49,253 nt of DNA. Source: Oscillospiraceae bacterium (GTDB lineage Bacteria > Bacillota > Clostridia > Oscillospirales > CAG-272). The translations under genes were made by a program, and so were the position numbers. Positions 34,394 to 42,901 of the stretch are shown here, in pieces. The stretch covers positions 1-49,253 of the forward strand of contig SVTO01000016.1 in NCBI GenBank assembly GCA_015063745.1, written 5' to 3'. The notes below the pieces were generated by a model. That model worked only from the letters and a program-made list of their open reading frames with translations, did not search any database and was not told where the DNA came from. Position 1 is the stretch's first letter, and each line of letters opens with the position of its first letter.

Positions 34394-37225
34394 ATGGAAA
34401 GAAACGATTGGCACCTGCGGGAGTCGAAAGCCGTACTGCATTCCCTGAAAACCGATATGTATAAAGGGCTCGACCGTTCCGAAGCGCGGAAAAGAAGCCG
34501 CAGACACGGTGTCAATCGGGTCTGGTATGTGGGACGGACGTCGGCGAAGGAATATGCCCTTGCCTGCCTGAGCGATCTGGCCACCGTCCTTCTGGTGATC
34601 ACCGCCGTTTTTGCCGCTATTTTTGAGGAAAGTACGGCGGCTGCGTATATCTGTGCCCTGCTGGCCATCGGTGCGGTGCTCCGTATCGGGGCGTATGTGA
34701 AGGCCAGACGGGTGCTGGAAAAGGCGGCGGAAGAGTCCATGCCGGTCTGCAGCGTGCTCCGGGACGGAAAACTGCAGCTGCTCCGGGCGGAGGCGGTTAC
34801 GGTGGGCGATATTGTCTTTCTGGAAGGCGGCGATGTGGTGCCGGGTGACGGACGCATCGTTTCCGGAGAAGAGATCGCCGTATCGGAACGGGGGATCACA
34901 AACAACAAAAAAACCGTACATAAATTCGATACCGTGATCCGCACCGACGAAAAGGGAAGTGAAGTACCGGCGGAATACCGGTCCAATATCCTGTATGCCG
35001 GTTCCACGGTGCTGTGGGGTCAGGGACGTATGGTGATCACCGCCGTGGGGGAGGAAACCCTCATCGTACGCAAACAGGGCGGTATCCGCATCGGTTCCAT
35101 GGAAACGCTGCCCCTGACGGAACGGCTGAACCGCTGGTGTAAGGGAAGCAGTCTGTTCATGCTGGCCGCGGTCATGGTGATCACGGGTCTGGCATTGTTT
35201 ACCGCCCGCAGCTTTACGCAGGTGTTCCTTGTGACCATGGCCATGGCTGTGGCATCCATGAGCGAATACCTGACCACCATTGCCTATATTCTGGTGGCGG
35301 TGGCTGTGCGGGATGCGGGACTCAAAAAGAATAAAAAAGACGAAAGCGAAACCAGAGTCCATGCCAAAGCGGCGGTGATCACGGATTCTGCCGTGCTTGA
35401 AAAATTAGCCGGAACGGATGCGCTGATCCTGTCCGATATGGAATTGTTCAAATCGGGGGAAATGTCCCTCCACGCCTACAATATCGGCGCAGAGAACAAG
35501 CATTGGAACAAGGACGGCGAGGATGAATATCTGCCCGTTATCCTGCGCCTGCTGCTGTCCACCGTATCCGGTCAGCAGATGCATCAGAGCCTGGCGGGAA
35601 CGGCGATTACGGCCATGTCCGACAAGTACAGACAGATCCAGCAGGCCGCGGATCAGTGGACAAGATGTACGGGCAAAACCATCGAATACGACTTCCGCTC
35701 CCTCGACCATGTATCCGGCAAAACCGGCATTTCCGGCGGGCTGGATACGGTACTGGTACAGGACAGAGAGGATGTCTGGGCGGTGGTGTCCGGCGGCATC
35801 AAGGAGGTCATGTACTGCTGTACGGAATATGCTCTGGAGGACGGGGAAGGGGGATTTCGCTCCCTGCCCATGACCGATGAGGTGCGGCGCAGGATCTTTA
35901 CCTCTGCGGCGGAGCTTGCCTATATGGGTGCCTCCGTTATCGCCTGTGCCCGGAAGAAATCGCCCTATACCACGCTGAACCGGCTGTCTGTGCTCCAGAG
36001 CGGCATGTGCTTCATGGGATTTGCGGCCATTGCGGAATCCCCGGCCACCGATGCGGTGGAAATGGTGCGGCGGATCACGGAAGCGAATTTTGCCGTGGCG
36101 GTGCTGTCCGAGGATACGGAGCATGATCTGTACTACGGACACGACATCGGCCTGTTTGACAAAAATACGAAAATTTTGCCCTTCGGCAGCGGAGAGGGTC
36201 TGTCCCTTACCCCCGGCAGCCGTACCATCGTGCAGATGCCGTCGGTGTATTCTCCCTCCCTGGGCAGCAACGTGAACCGGTCGGATATCCGGTATAAATG
36301 CCTGAAATCGGTTCTCCAAAGCGGCAATGCGGACAAGGCCGGAAAGACCGCGGTGGTCTGCCGGAATGTGCTGGATGCACGGCTGCTGACGCTCGGAGAC
36401 GTGAAGATCGTGGCGGGCAGTGCCACCCGTCCTCTGCCCCAGCCTCTGAAAGCCCGGGCGGATGTGGTGATCTACCCCAAAAACCGGCACGGCGGCTTTG
36501 CGGAAGCGGTGGAAGCCGTTTCGGAGGCCAGACGAGCGTTATCGAATCTGTGGAATGCGGCGGTGTATCTGACCATATCCCAGATTTCGCGTCTGGTGAT
36601 GCTGCTGTGCGGTATTCTGCCCGGCGGTCTGATCCCGTCCCCGTCAGCGGTATTGCTCTGGGGTCTGATATTGGATTTCGCGGCGGTATTGGCCATGTCC
36701 TTTGTCAAGGCACCGGCGGATATTCTGACCTTTCCCGACAACCGGATGGGTTTGCCGGGCGGGAAACGGACGATCGTGAAAGCCCTTGCGGCAGGCGGTA
36801 TCTGGGGACTTCTCTGCGGCCTTCTGCCCGTGGGAATCTCCCTTCTGCCCATTGACGGCACGGACACAACGGGTATCTTTCTCGCAGCCATGTTCCTGTC
36901 CCAGACGGTCATGGCGTGCAGCGTGGGACAGTACGGCAGCCTCTTCAGACACCGGTATTTCCACACAACCTACGCCCTGTTCGTGCTGGCGGAAATCTGC
37001 TGTGCCTGGGCATCCCTGCTGATGTATCCGACGGTGTGGTATACCTGCTTCTTCGCCCTGATCCCGTCTGCGATTCTGCTTCTGCTGATGGAAATCGGCA
37101 AGGCAGCGGAAAGCCGGAAAAAGACGGCCGGAGAAGAAGAAAATCCCTTCCGGGCGGACGATCTGCAGACGGAGGAAGCTCTGGAAAACACAGAAGAAAA
37201 TGCGGAAGAAGATCCGGAAGAATAA
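34394..37225 (+). CDS. Catalytically dead P-type ATPase homologue
   Basis: The 943-aa protein has the full plan of P2-type cation ATPases: an N-terminal cation-ATPase domain (DWHLRESKAVLHSL, GLDRSEARKRSRRHGVN), an actuator domain (VGDIVFLEGGDVVPGDGRI), about eight to ten membrane helices and a cytoplasmic headpiece. Every catalytic motif is altered. TGES is T169-N-N-K. The phosphorylation loop DKTGT reads D348-M-E-L-F, with the aspartate kept but the rest lost. The MITGD-type block is VLSED. The hinge TGDGVND is missing at TLGDVKIVAGSATRPLP. The reading frame is intact, so this is a maintained pseudoenzyme rather than a decayed gene. The C terminus is a long acidic tail (ENTEENAEEDPEE). ATG 34394 follows GAGGTGG. 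It is co-transcribed with the ClpE-like gene. Function is unknown. Confidence 0.75.
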   Translation: MERNDWHLRESKAVLHSLKTDMYKGLDRSEARKRSRRHGVNRVWYVGRTSAKEYALACLSDLATVLLVITAVFAAIFEESTAAAYICALLAIGAVLRIGAYVKARRVLEKAAEESMPVCSVLRDGKLQLLRAEAVTVGDIVFLEGGDVVPGDGRIVSGEEIAVSERGITNNKKTVHKFDTVIRTDEKGSEVPAEYRSNILYAGSTVLWGQGRMVITAVGEETLIVRKQGGIRIGSMETLPLTERLNRWCKGSSLFMLAAVMVITGLALFTARSFTQVFLVTMAMAVASMSEYLTTIAYILVAVAVRDAGLKKNKKDESETRVHAKAAVITDSAVLEKLAGTDALILSDMELFKSGEMSLHAYNIGAENKHWNKDGEDEYLPVILRLLLSTVSGQQMHQSLAGTAITAMSDKYRQIQQAADQWTRCTGKTIEYDFRSLDHVSGKTGISGGLDTVLVQDREDVWAVVSGGIKEVMYCCTEYALEDGEGGFRSLPMTDEVRRRIFTSAAELAYMGASVIACARKKSPYTTLNRLSVLQSGMCFMGFAAIAESPATDAVEMVRRITEANFAVAVLSEDTEHDLYYGHDIGLFDKNTKILPFGSGEGLSLTPGSRTIVQMPSVYSPSLGSNVNRSDIRYKCLKSVLQSGNADKAGKTAVVCRNVLDARLLTLGDVKIVAGSATRPLPQPLKARADVVIYPKNRHGGFAEAVEAVSEARRALSNLWNAAVYLTISQISRLVMLLCGILPGGLIPSPSAVLLWGLILDFAAVLAMSFVKAPADILTFPDNRMGLPGGKRTIVKALAAGGIWGLLCGLLPVGISLLPIDGTDTTGIFLAAMFLSQTVMACSVGQYGSLFRHRYFHTTYALFVLAEICCAWASLLMYPTVWYTCFFALIPSAILLLLMEIGKAAESRKKTAGEEENPFRADDLQTEEALENTEENAEEDPEE

Positions 37226-37237
37226 AGCATATCAAAG

Positions 37238-37282
37238 GACCGGCAGCTCTGTTTTCGGGCAGGGAACAGCCGGTCTTTTTTT
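37238..37282 (+). terminator. Terminator after the pseudo-ATPase gene
   Basis: GACCGGC (37238-37244) pairs with GCCGGTC (37269-37275) and is followed by TTTTTTT. Confidence 0.85.
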
Positions 37283-37394
37283 CGTCCCGCGGGGGAAATA
37301 TCCCACGTTTTCCGACAAAGCCCACGGCGGTAAAAATTTTCCCCTTCCGGAAGAAGAAAGATTGAAAAGTATGCAAGGAAAATCGCAGAAACAC

Positions 37395-37423
37395 TTGTAA
37401 TTTTCGGGCGTTTGGTATATAAT
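37395..37423 (+). promoter_or_regulatory. Promoter of the mrp-hydrogenase region
   Basis: The -35 box TTGTAA (37395-37400), 17 bp, and a perfect -10 box TATAAT (37418-37423), 50 bp before the Mrp start codon. No clear terminator or second strong promoter separates mrp from hydC. Confidence 0.7.
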
Positions 37424-37472
37424 AAAGTAGAATGTAATATTTATATCTATCAGAAAGGAACTTTAGCAAAGA

Positions 37473-38306
37473 ATGGCAGATAATACAAATTGCACGCATG
37501 ACTGTTCTACCTGCGGGGCGGATTGCGCTTCCCGAAAGCCTACTTTCGAAGCACCCCACAAGGATAGCCATATCAAACATGTTATCGGCATCGTATCCGG
37601 TAAAGGCGGCGTCGGCAAGTCCATCGTGACTTCCATGCTGGCAACCGCAATGAGCCGTAAAGAATATGCCGTAGGTATTATGGACGCAGACATCACCGGT
37701 CCTTCTATTCCCAAGGCATTCGGCGCCAAAGGGGACATCCTCTCCACCGGCGACGGACTGCTGCCCCTGGAAACCAAGACCGGCATCAAGATGATCTCCG
37801 TCAATCTTCTCCTGGAAGAAGAAACCCGCCCGGTAGTATGGCGCGGACCCGTGATCGCCGGAACCGTAAAGCAGTTCTGGACCGATGTTGTATGGGGGGA
37901 CCTTGAATATCTCTTCATCGATATGCCTCCGGGAACGGGCGATGTTCCGCTGACTGTGTTCCAGTCCATCAAGCTGGACGGCATCGTGATCGTTACCACC
38001 CCCCAGGATCTGGTTTCCATGATCGTCAAGAAGGCTGTCAACATGGCGGCACTGATGAACATTCCGGTAATCGGTCTGGTGGAAAATATGTCTTACGTGG
38101 AATGCCCCGACTGCGGCAGACACATCAATGTGTTCGGCGAGTCCAAGGCGGAAGCGGTTGCTGCGGAATGTGACATTCCCTTCCTCGGCAGACTGCCCAT
38201 CGACCCCAAGCTGGCGGCACTTTGCGACAAGGGCATCATCGAACTGATGGAAAACGACTACATGGAACCCATCTGCGGTGCCGTGGAAGCATTCTGTCAG
38301 GAATAA
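37473..38306 (+). CDS. Mrp/NBP35-type Fe-S cluster carrier ATPase
   Basis: The 277-aa cytoplasmic P-loop protein is thought to load or transfer [4Fe-4S] clusters. It has an N-terminal four-cysteine set in CTHDCSTCGADC, as in NBP35, then the deviant Walker A SGKGGVGKS, switch DADITGPS, the Walker B-like FIDMPPGTGD, and the bridging CPDC motif in VECPDCGRH. ATG 37473 lies after AGAAAGGAA. Gene order (next to hydC) suggests it serves the many clusters of the hydrogenase subunits; this is inference. Bacterial relatives often lack the N-terminal cysteines, so this copy resembles the eukaryotic/archaeal NBP35 layout more closely. Confidence 0.88.
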   Translation: MADNTNCTHDCSTCGADCASRKPTFEAPHKDSHIKHVIGIVSGKGGVGKSIVTSMLATAMSRKEYAVGIMDADITGPSIPKAFGAKGDILSTGDGLLPLETKTGIKMISVNLLLEEETRPVVWRGPVIAGTVKQFWTDVVWGDLEYLFIDMPPGTGDVPLTVFQSIKLDGIVIVTTPQDLVSMIVKKAVNMAALMNIPVIGLVENMSYVECPDCGRHINVFGESKAEAVAAECDIPFLGRLPIDPKLAALCDKGIIELMENDYMEPICGAVEAFCQE

Positions 38307-38382
38307 TCATTCATCCCATGCCATGCGTGGGACATACATCATTCGTTATCTCTAATATACCTATATAGGAGGAAATCCAAGC

Positions 38383-38877
38383 ATGAAAAAAAAGATGACA
38401 ACAGTACCCTTCAAAGGTACTCCCGAGCAGAAGGCTGCCCTGAATGAACTGATTGCAGCTTACAAGGGAAAAGACGGCGCTCTGATGCCCGTTCTGCAGA
38501 AGGCACAGGATATTTACGGTTATCTGCCGGAAGAAGTACAGCGCGACATCGCTCTCGGTCTGGAAATTCCTTTCACCGAAGTATTCGGCGTTGTTACCTT
38601 CTACGCACAGTTCCTTCTGAACCCCAAGGGAGAATTTCCGGTTGCAGTATGTCTCGGTACCGCCTGCTACGTTAAGGGATCCGGCATCCTGATGGAAAAG
38701 CTGGAAGGCCTGCTGGGTATCAAGGGCGGCGAAATCACCGAAGACCTGAAGTTCAGCCTGGAAGCAACCCGCTGCATCGGCGCCTGCGGTCTGGCACCCG
38801 TTCTGACCATCGGCGAAGACGTATACGGCAGACTGGAACCCAGTCAGCTGGAAGGTATTCTGGCAAAGTATAAGTAA
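38383..38877 (+). CDS. hydC: NAD-linked [FeFe]-hydrogenase subunit HydC (NuoE-like)
   Basis: The 164-aa thioredoxin-fold protein binds one [2Fe-2S] cluster through CLGTAC and CIGAC (C-x4-C and C-x3-C), as in NuoE. It is the small electron-transfer subunit of the trimeric HydABC hydrogenase. The N-terminal helical part LMPVLQKAQDIYGYLPEEV and VFGVVTFYAQF are standard. ATG 38383 follows AGGAGGAAATC. Unlike simple hydCBA operons, six regulatory or sensory genes and a ferredoxin-like gene lie between it and hydB. Confidence 0.92.
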   Translation: MKKKMTTVPFKGTPEQKAALNELIAAYKGKDGALMPVLQKAQDIYGYLPEEVQRDIALGLEIPFTEVFGVVTFYAQFLLNPKGEFPVAVCLGTACYVKGSGILMEKLEGLLGIKGGEITEDLKFSLEATRCIGACGLAPVLTIGEDVYGRLEPSQLEGILAKYK

Positions 38878-38964
38878 TAGCCCGCCGAACCGGAATCCCA
38901 CCGGATTCAACGGCCAAGCAGGTTCAAAAATCACTCCTCACAGAGTTTTTGAAAGGTTGCCTCT

Positions 38965-39333
38965 ATGAAGATAGGAGAAATCGGGAAATTTTGCAATGCT
39001 GAAGTGCTTTGCGGAGAAGAATATCTGAGCGGCGATGTGTATTCCGCCTGCTGCAGCGATATGATGAGCGATGTACTGGCATTTGTAAAAGATCAGGGAG
39101 TTCTGATTACGGGCCTTGTGAACACACAGGTGATCCGTACAGCCGCCATGATGGATATGGTATGCATAGTGTTCGTGCGCAACAAGCTTCCCACAGAGGA
39201 AATGCTTGCGCTGGCGGACGAATGCGGTATCGTCGTCATGCGTTCGGCATTGCGTGCTTATGAAGCATGCGGCATCTTATATTCCCGCGGACTAATCGGA
39301 AACAAGGGGGATTCCTTATGCACGAACCCGTAA
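38965..39333 (+). CDS. DRTGG-domain protein 1
   Basis: The 122-aa soluble protein resembles DRTGG domains, small alpha/beta modules found with CBS domains and HPr-kinase-like proteins. Visible pattern: CGEEYLSGDVYSACCSDMMSDVLAF, GLVNTQVIRTAAMMDMVCIVFVRNK and ADECGIVVMRSALRAYEACGILY. Such genes are commonly found beside sensory [FeFe]-hydrogenases in Clostridia and Thermotogae. Ligand and function are unknown. ATG 38965 follows GAAAGGTTGCCTCT. Its 3' end overlaps the next gene by 16 bp. The second DRTGG gene of this locus is at 41171. Confidence 0.75.
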   Translation: MKIGEIGKFCNAEVLCGEEYLSGDVYSACCSDMMSDVLAFVKDQGVLITGLVNTQVIRTAAMMDMVCIVFVRNKLPTEEMLALADECGIVVMRSALRAYEACGILYSRGLIGNKGDSLCTNP

Positions 39334-39746
39334 AATTTCACTTTGACGTAGACGGTGAGAATTTCTCCTCCGCAGGCGAGGCGTCTGTGATCGTCAAGAA
39401 AAAGCTGCGGCAGCTGGGCTTTTCACCGGATATCATGCGGCGTGTTTCCATCGCCATGTACGAAGGCGAGATCAACATGGTCATTCACGCAAACGGCGGT
39501 ACGGCCGACGTGACCGTGATGGATGAATACATAGAGATCGTGCTGGCGGACCGTGGCCCCGGTATTCCGGACGTGGAACTCGCGATGAAGGAAGGTTTTT
39601 CCACCGCCAGAGAAAATATTCGGGCTTTGGGCTTTGGTGCCGGTATGGGTCTTCCCAATATGAAGAAGTATACCGACTACCTGCATATCGATACGGAAGT
39701 CGGCGTGGGTACCACGATCACCATGCGTGTGAATACCACCGGCTGA
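39318..39746 (+). CDS. Anti-sigma-factor-like HATPase (SpoIIAB/RsbW type)
   Basis: The 142-aa GHKL-fold protein has an N-box AMYEGEINMVIHANGG, G1 DRGPGIPD and the glycine-rich FGAGMGLPNMKKY lid. It is a free-standing ATPase domain without histidine phospho-acceptor, like SpoIIAB/RsbW serine kinases. ATG 39318 lies within the end of the DRTGG gene, after AAGGGGG. It probably relays a signal from the hydrogenase sensor; the partner (sigma factor or anti-anti-sigma protein) is not encoded in this window. Confidence 0.82.
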   Translation: MHEPVKFHFDVDGENFSSAGEASVIVKKKLRQLGFSPDIMRRVSIAMYEGEINMVIHANGGTADVTVMDEYIEIVLADRGPGIPDVELAMKEGFSTARENIRALGFGAGMGLPNMKKYTDYLHIDTEVGVGTTITMRVNTTG

Positions 39747-39809
39747 TGTGACTTGTTTCCACCTTATTGCGGACGGGATGCCAGACCATTTCAGCGTACG
39801 AGGTGAAGC

Positions 39810-41174
39810 ATGAAAAATTACCAGCATTCCGTTTCACTGGATGTGGCAAAATGCAAAGGCTGCACCACCTGCCTCAGACGCTGTCCTACCGAAGCGATCC
39901 GAATCCGGGATGGCCATGCGGTCATTCATTCGGAACGCTGCATCGACTGCGGTGAATGTATCAGGCAGTGTTCCTATAAAGCGAAAAAAGCCACCCACGA
40001 CGGACTTGAAAAATTAAACGAATTCCGCTACAGAATTGCCCTGCCGGCTCCCGCGCTGTACGGCCAGTTCGATAATATGGACAATATCGGTTATATTATC
40101 GCCGGACTGCACGCCATGGGATTTGACAAGGTATACGAAGTAGCCAGAGCGGCAGAAATGGTTTCCGCCTATACGAGAATGTATCTCCGGCGGAAGGATA
40201 TCAAAAAACCCGTGATCAGCTCTGCCTGCCCTGTAATCTCCAGAATGATCAGTATGAACTTCCCCTACCTCTGCGACAACGTCATTCCCCTGCTGCCTCC
40301 CATCGAAGTAGCGGCGGATCTGGCCCGCAAGGAGGCACTGGCGGAAAACCCGGATCTGAAATCCGAGGACATCGGCGTATTCTTCATCTCTCCCTGTCCG
40401 GCAAAGGTCAGTTACGTCAAGAACGGCTTTGCGGGGGAAAGAAACAATGTGGACTACGTACTCTCCGTCAGAGATGTGTACTTTGTGCTGATCGAAAAAA
40501 TGAAGCAGATCGACGAACCCGCGGACTCCACGGAAGCCGGCATGATCGGCATCGGCTGGGCATCCTGCGGCGGTGAAGCATCTGCTGTGTTCAACGAACA
40601 TTATCTGGCTGCGGACGGCATCGAAAACTGCATCCGCGTGCTGGAACAGATTGACAACGAAGATATTCCCACGCTGGATTACGTGGAGCTGAATGCCTGC
40701 AGCGGCGGATGTGTGGGCGGTGTAATGACCGTCGCCAATCCCTATATCGCACAGGCAAGATTGCAGTCTCTGAAGCGTTATCTGCCCGTATCTCCCAACA
40801 GCCCCATGACGGATACCATTCCCGAAAGCGCTTTTGCGGAAGATGTGGTGCAGTACAATCCGTACAACCTCCTGTCCGATGACCGGCTGGAAGCCATGCG
40901 CATGATGGCAGACATCGAAAACATCTGCACGGAGCTGCCCGGACTGGACTGCGGTTCCTGCGGCGCACCCACCTGTATGGCCTTTGCGGAGGACATTGTA
41001 AAAGGGGAAACGAACGCGGACGAATGTGTCGTGAATATGCGTATGCTGTTCCATGATTTCTTAGAAAGACGCCGCGGCGGAAATGCCGGTGACGACTTTC
41101 CCCTGGAAAAATGGATCCGGATGCACGGCGGCGACGGAAAAACCGCAGAGAAGACCGACGGAGGGAATGTATGA
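39810..41174 (+). CDS. Putative sensory [FeFe]-hydrogenase (HydS-like)
   Basis: The 454-aa protein has two N-terminal [4Fe-4S] sites (Cys15/18/21/25 and Cys44/47/50/54), an H-cluster domain and a C-terminal Cys-rich module (DCGSCGAPTCMAFAEDI), as in RnfB/Fes proteins. H-cluster loops are modified: L1 reads S-S-A139-C140-P instead of TSCCP; L2 reads SPCPAK; L3 reads VELNACSGGCVGG where M in ExMxC is replaced by Asn. The four cysteines expected to hold the [4Fe-4S] part remain. This fits group D/HydS proteins, thought to sense H2 or redox state with low turnover. ATG 39810 follows GAGGTGAAGC. It overlaps the next gene by 4 bp (ATGA). Confidence 0.85.
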   Translation: MKNYQHSVSLDVAKCKGCTTCLRRCPTEAIRIRDGHAVIHSERCIDCGECIRQCSYKAKKATHDGLEKLNEFRYRIALPAPALYGQFDNMDNIGYIIAGLHAMGFDKVYEVARAAEMVSAYTRMYLRRKDIKKPVISSACPVISRMISMNFPYLCDNVIPLLPPIEVAADLARKEALAENPDLKSEDIGVFFISPCPAKVSYVKNGFAGERNNVDYVLSVRDVYFVLIEKMKQIDEPADSTEAGMIGIGWASCGGEASAVFNEHYLAADGIENCIRVLEQIDNEDIPTLDYVELNACSGGCVGGVMTVANPYIAQARLQSLKRYLPVSPNSPMTDTIPESAFAEDVVQYNPYNLLSDDRLEAMRMMADIENICTELPGLDCGSCGAPTCMAFAEDIVKGETNADECVVNMRMLFHDFLERRRGGNAGDDFPLEKWIRMHGGDGKTAEKTDGGNV

Positions 41175-41494
41175 AAGAGCTGAAACCCATTCTGGATGCA
41201 CTGGGCATCCGGGTGATCTGCGGTGAGGCGGACGCCTTTGACGGCGTCTATGCCGGGGATCTGCTGAGCCGGGCTATGAGCCATGTGGAAGCGGATAATC
41301 TGTGGATCACCATTATGAATAATGTAAATGTGATTGCTGTGGCAAGTCTTGCGGACGCGGCGGCGGTGCTTCTGGCCGAGGGTGTGACCCTGACCCCGGA
41401 TGCACAGGCGGCAGCGGAAGAAAAAGGCATCTGCGTACTGTCCGCCGATCAGTCGGTGTATGACCTGTGCGTGGGTATTGCCGGGCTGATCTGA
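41171..41494 (+). CDS. DRTGG-domain protein 2
   Basis: The 107-aa soluble protein is a second, divergent DRTGG-like domain (CGEADAFDGVYAGDLLSRAMSHVEADNLWIT, then VIAVASLADAAAVLLAEG and EEKGICVLSADQSVYDL). The start codon overlaps the HydS-like stop in ATGA, implying translational coupling. Together with the first copy it may form a heterodimeric ligand-binding unit; this is speculation. Confidence 0.72.
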   Translation: MKELKPILDALGIRVICGEADAFDGVYAGDLLSRAMSHVEADNLWITIMNNVNVIAVASLADAAAVLLAEGVTLTPDAQAAAEEKGICVLSADQSVYDLCVGIAGLI

Positions 41495-41521
41495 TCTTGC
41501 GAATGTTGGGAGGGGATGCGC

Positions 41522-42274
41522 ATGAGCGAATTTTATTATGACCTGCACGTGCATTCCTGCCTGTCTCCCTGCGGGGACGATGACATGACGCCGGGCAATA
41601 TCGCCGGTATGGCGGTGGTGAACGGCCTGCAGATCGTAGCCCTGACGGACCACAACACGACAAAAAACTGTCCTGCCTTTTATGCGCAGGCACGGAAAAA
41701 CGGCATTATCCCCATCGCCGGTATGGAACTGACGACCAGTGAAGATGTACACATGATCTGCCTGTTTCCCACACTGGAGGACGCCATGTCCTTCGGGGAA
41801 TATGTGGACACCAGACGGATCCGGGTGAAGAACAAGCCCGCCATCTTCGGCCACCAGCACATCCGGGATGAAAACGACGAGATCGTGGGAGAAGAGGAGT
41901 ACCTGCTGATCAACGCAACGGATATATCCATCGAAGAAGCGGTGGATATATGCAGAGAGCGCGGCGGCGTGTGCTACCCGGCTCACATCGACCGTCCGTC
42001 CAACGGGATGGTGGCTGTACTGGGTACCTTTCCGGAGGATGTGGCGTTCTCGGCCTACGAGCTGAACGACGGCGCGTCCATGACGGAATATGCGTCAAGA
42101 TTCCCCGTGATCGAAAATCTGGCGCACGTGGTCAGCTCCGACGCCCATTATCTGTGGGATATGGCGGAAGCGGAACACACGCTGGATTTGCCGGACGATG
42201 ATATACGGATGGGCCTGATGCGGTATCTCAGAGGACAAACTGCCCACGGCAGGGAAGGAGTCACACATGGATGA
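41522..42274 (+). CDS. PHP-domain phosphoesterase-like protein
   Basis: The 250-aa protein has a complete PHP metal site set: DLHVHSCLSPCG (H-x-H), ALTDHNTT, a GMELTTSED Glu, PAHIDRPSNG, and SSDAHYL near the C terminus. PHP domains hydrolyse phosphoesters; relatives include RNase AM/TrpH and histidinol phosphatase. In hydrogenase-sensor clusters its substrate is unknown. ATG 41522 is preferred over 41516 because GGGAGGGG abuts the latter. It overlaps the downstream HATPase gene by 8 bp. Confidence 0.85.
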   Translation: MSEFYYDLHVHSCLSPCGDDDMTPGNIAGMAVVNGLQIVALTDHNTTKNCPAFYAQARKNGIIPIAGMELTTSEDVHMICLFPTLEDAMSFGEYVDTRRIRVKNKPAIFGHQHIRDENDEIVGEEEYLLINATDISIEEAVDICRERGGVCYPAHIDRPSNGMVAVLGTFPEDVAFSAYELNDGASMTEYASRFPVIENLAHVVSSDAHYLWDMAEAEHTLDLPDDDIRMGLMRYLRGQTAHGREGVTHG

Positions 42275-42842
42275 ATTTTCTCTCTACGTACTGGATATCA
42301 CCATGAATTCCGTGCGCGCCGGTGCCGAAGACATTGACGTAAGCCTGAAGGAAGACGGCGAATGGCTGACGTTCACCGTTACGGACAATGGCTGCGGGAT
42401 GTCGGCGGAGCAGGTCAGAAAACTGAGCGACCCCTTCTTCACAACCCGGAAAACCAGAAAAGTAGGACTCGGCATTCCGTTTCTCACCATGCTGGCGGAA
42501 ATGACGGGCGGATACGTAAAGATCCGTTCCACACCGGCAGTCAATGAAGAAACCGGCGAGGCGGATCCTGCCCACGGTACGGTGGTGGAGAGTGTATTCG
42601 GCAGAAATCACATCGACTTTATTCCCCTGGGCGACATGGTGGAAACGGTGAAAACACTGATTCAGGGCTCTCCCGACGTGAACTTCACCTACACCCACGA
42701 AATGCCCGGCGGAAAGGTTGAATTGTCCTGCGCACAGCTGAAAGCGCTGTTAGGTGATGAGATCCCCCTGTCCAGTCCGGAAATTCTCGCCTGGATCGAC
42801 GGATATCTCAGAGAACAGTACGCCGAAGCCGAAGGAAACTGA
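42267..42842 (+). CDS. Histidine-kinase-like HATPase protein
   Basis: The 191-aa GHKL ATPase domain has an N-box LDITMNSVRAGAEDI, G1 VTDNGCGMS, an F-box DPFFTTR and G2 KVGLGIPFL. It has no dimerisation/phosphoacceptor helix and no sensor domain, so it is not a full histidine kinase. Residues ~140-190 form an extra C-terminal part (HEMPGGKVELSCAQLKALL). It starts inside the PHP gene after AAGGAG. Its place in a HydS locus suggests an ATP-dependent signalling step. Confidence 0.82.
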   Translation: MDEFSLYVLDITMNSVRAGAEDIDVSLKEDGEWLTFTVTDNGCGMSAEQVRKLSDPFFTTRKTRKVGLGIPFLTMLAEMTGGYVKIRSTPAVNEETGEADPAHGTVVESVFGRNHIDFIPLGDMVETVKTLIQGSPDVNFTYTHEMPGGKVELSCAQLKALLGDEIPLSSPEILAWIDGYLREQYAEAEGN

Positions 42843-42901
42843 GCGCGGGTACATGAACAAAGTTTACATTTTAATTTATATACCAGAAAGGAAACAAAAG
42901 T

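Noticed and set aside
34394-37225. Annotation as an active cation-transporting ATPase
   Set aside because: The TGES, DKTGT, MITGD and TGDGVND motifs are all lost, so transport activity is not supported despite overall fold similarity.
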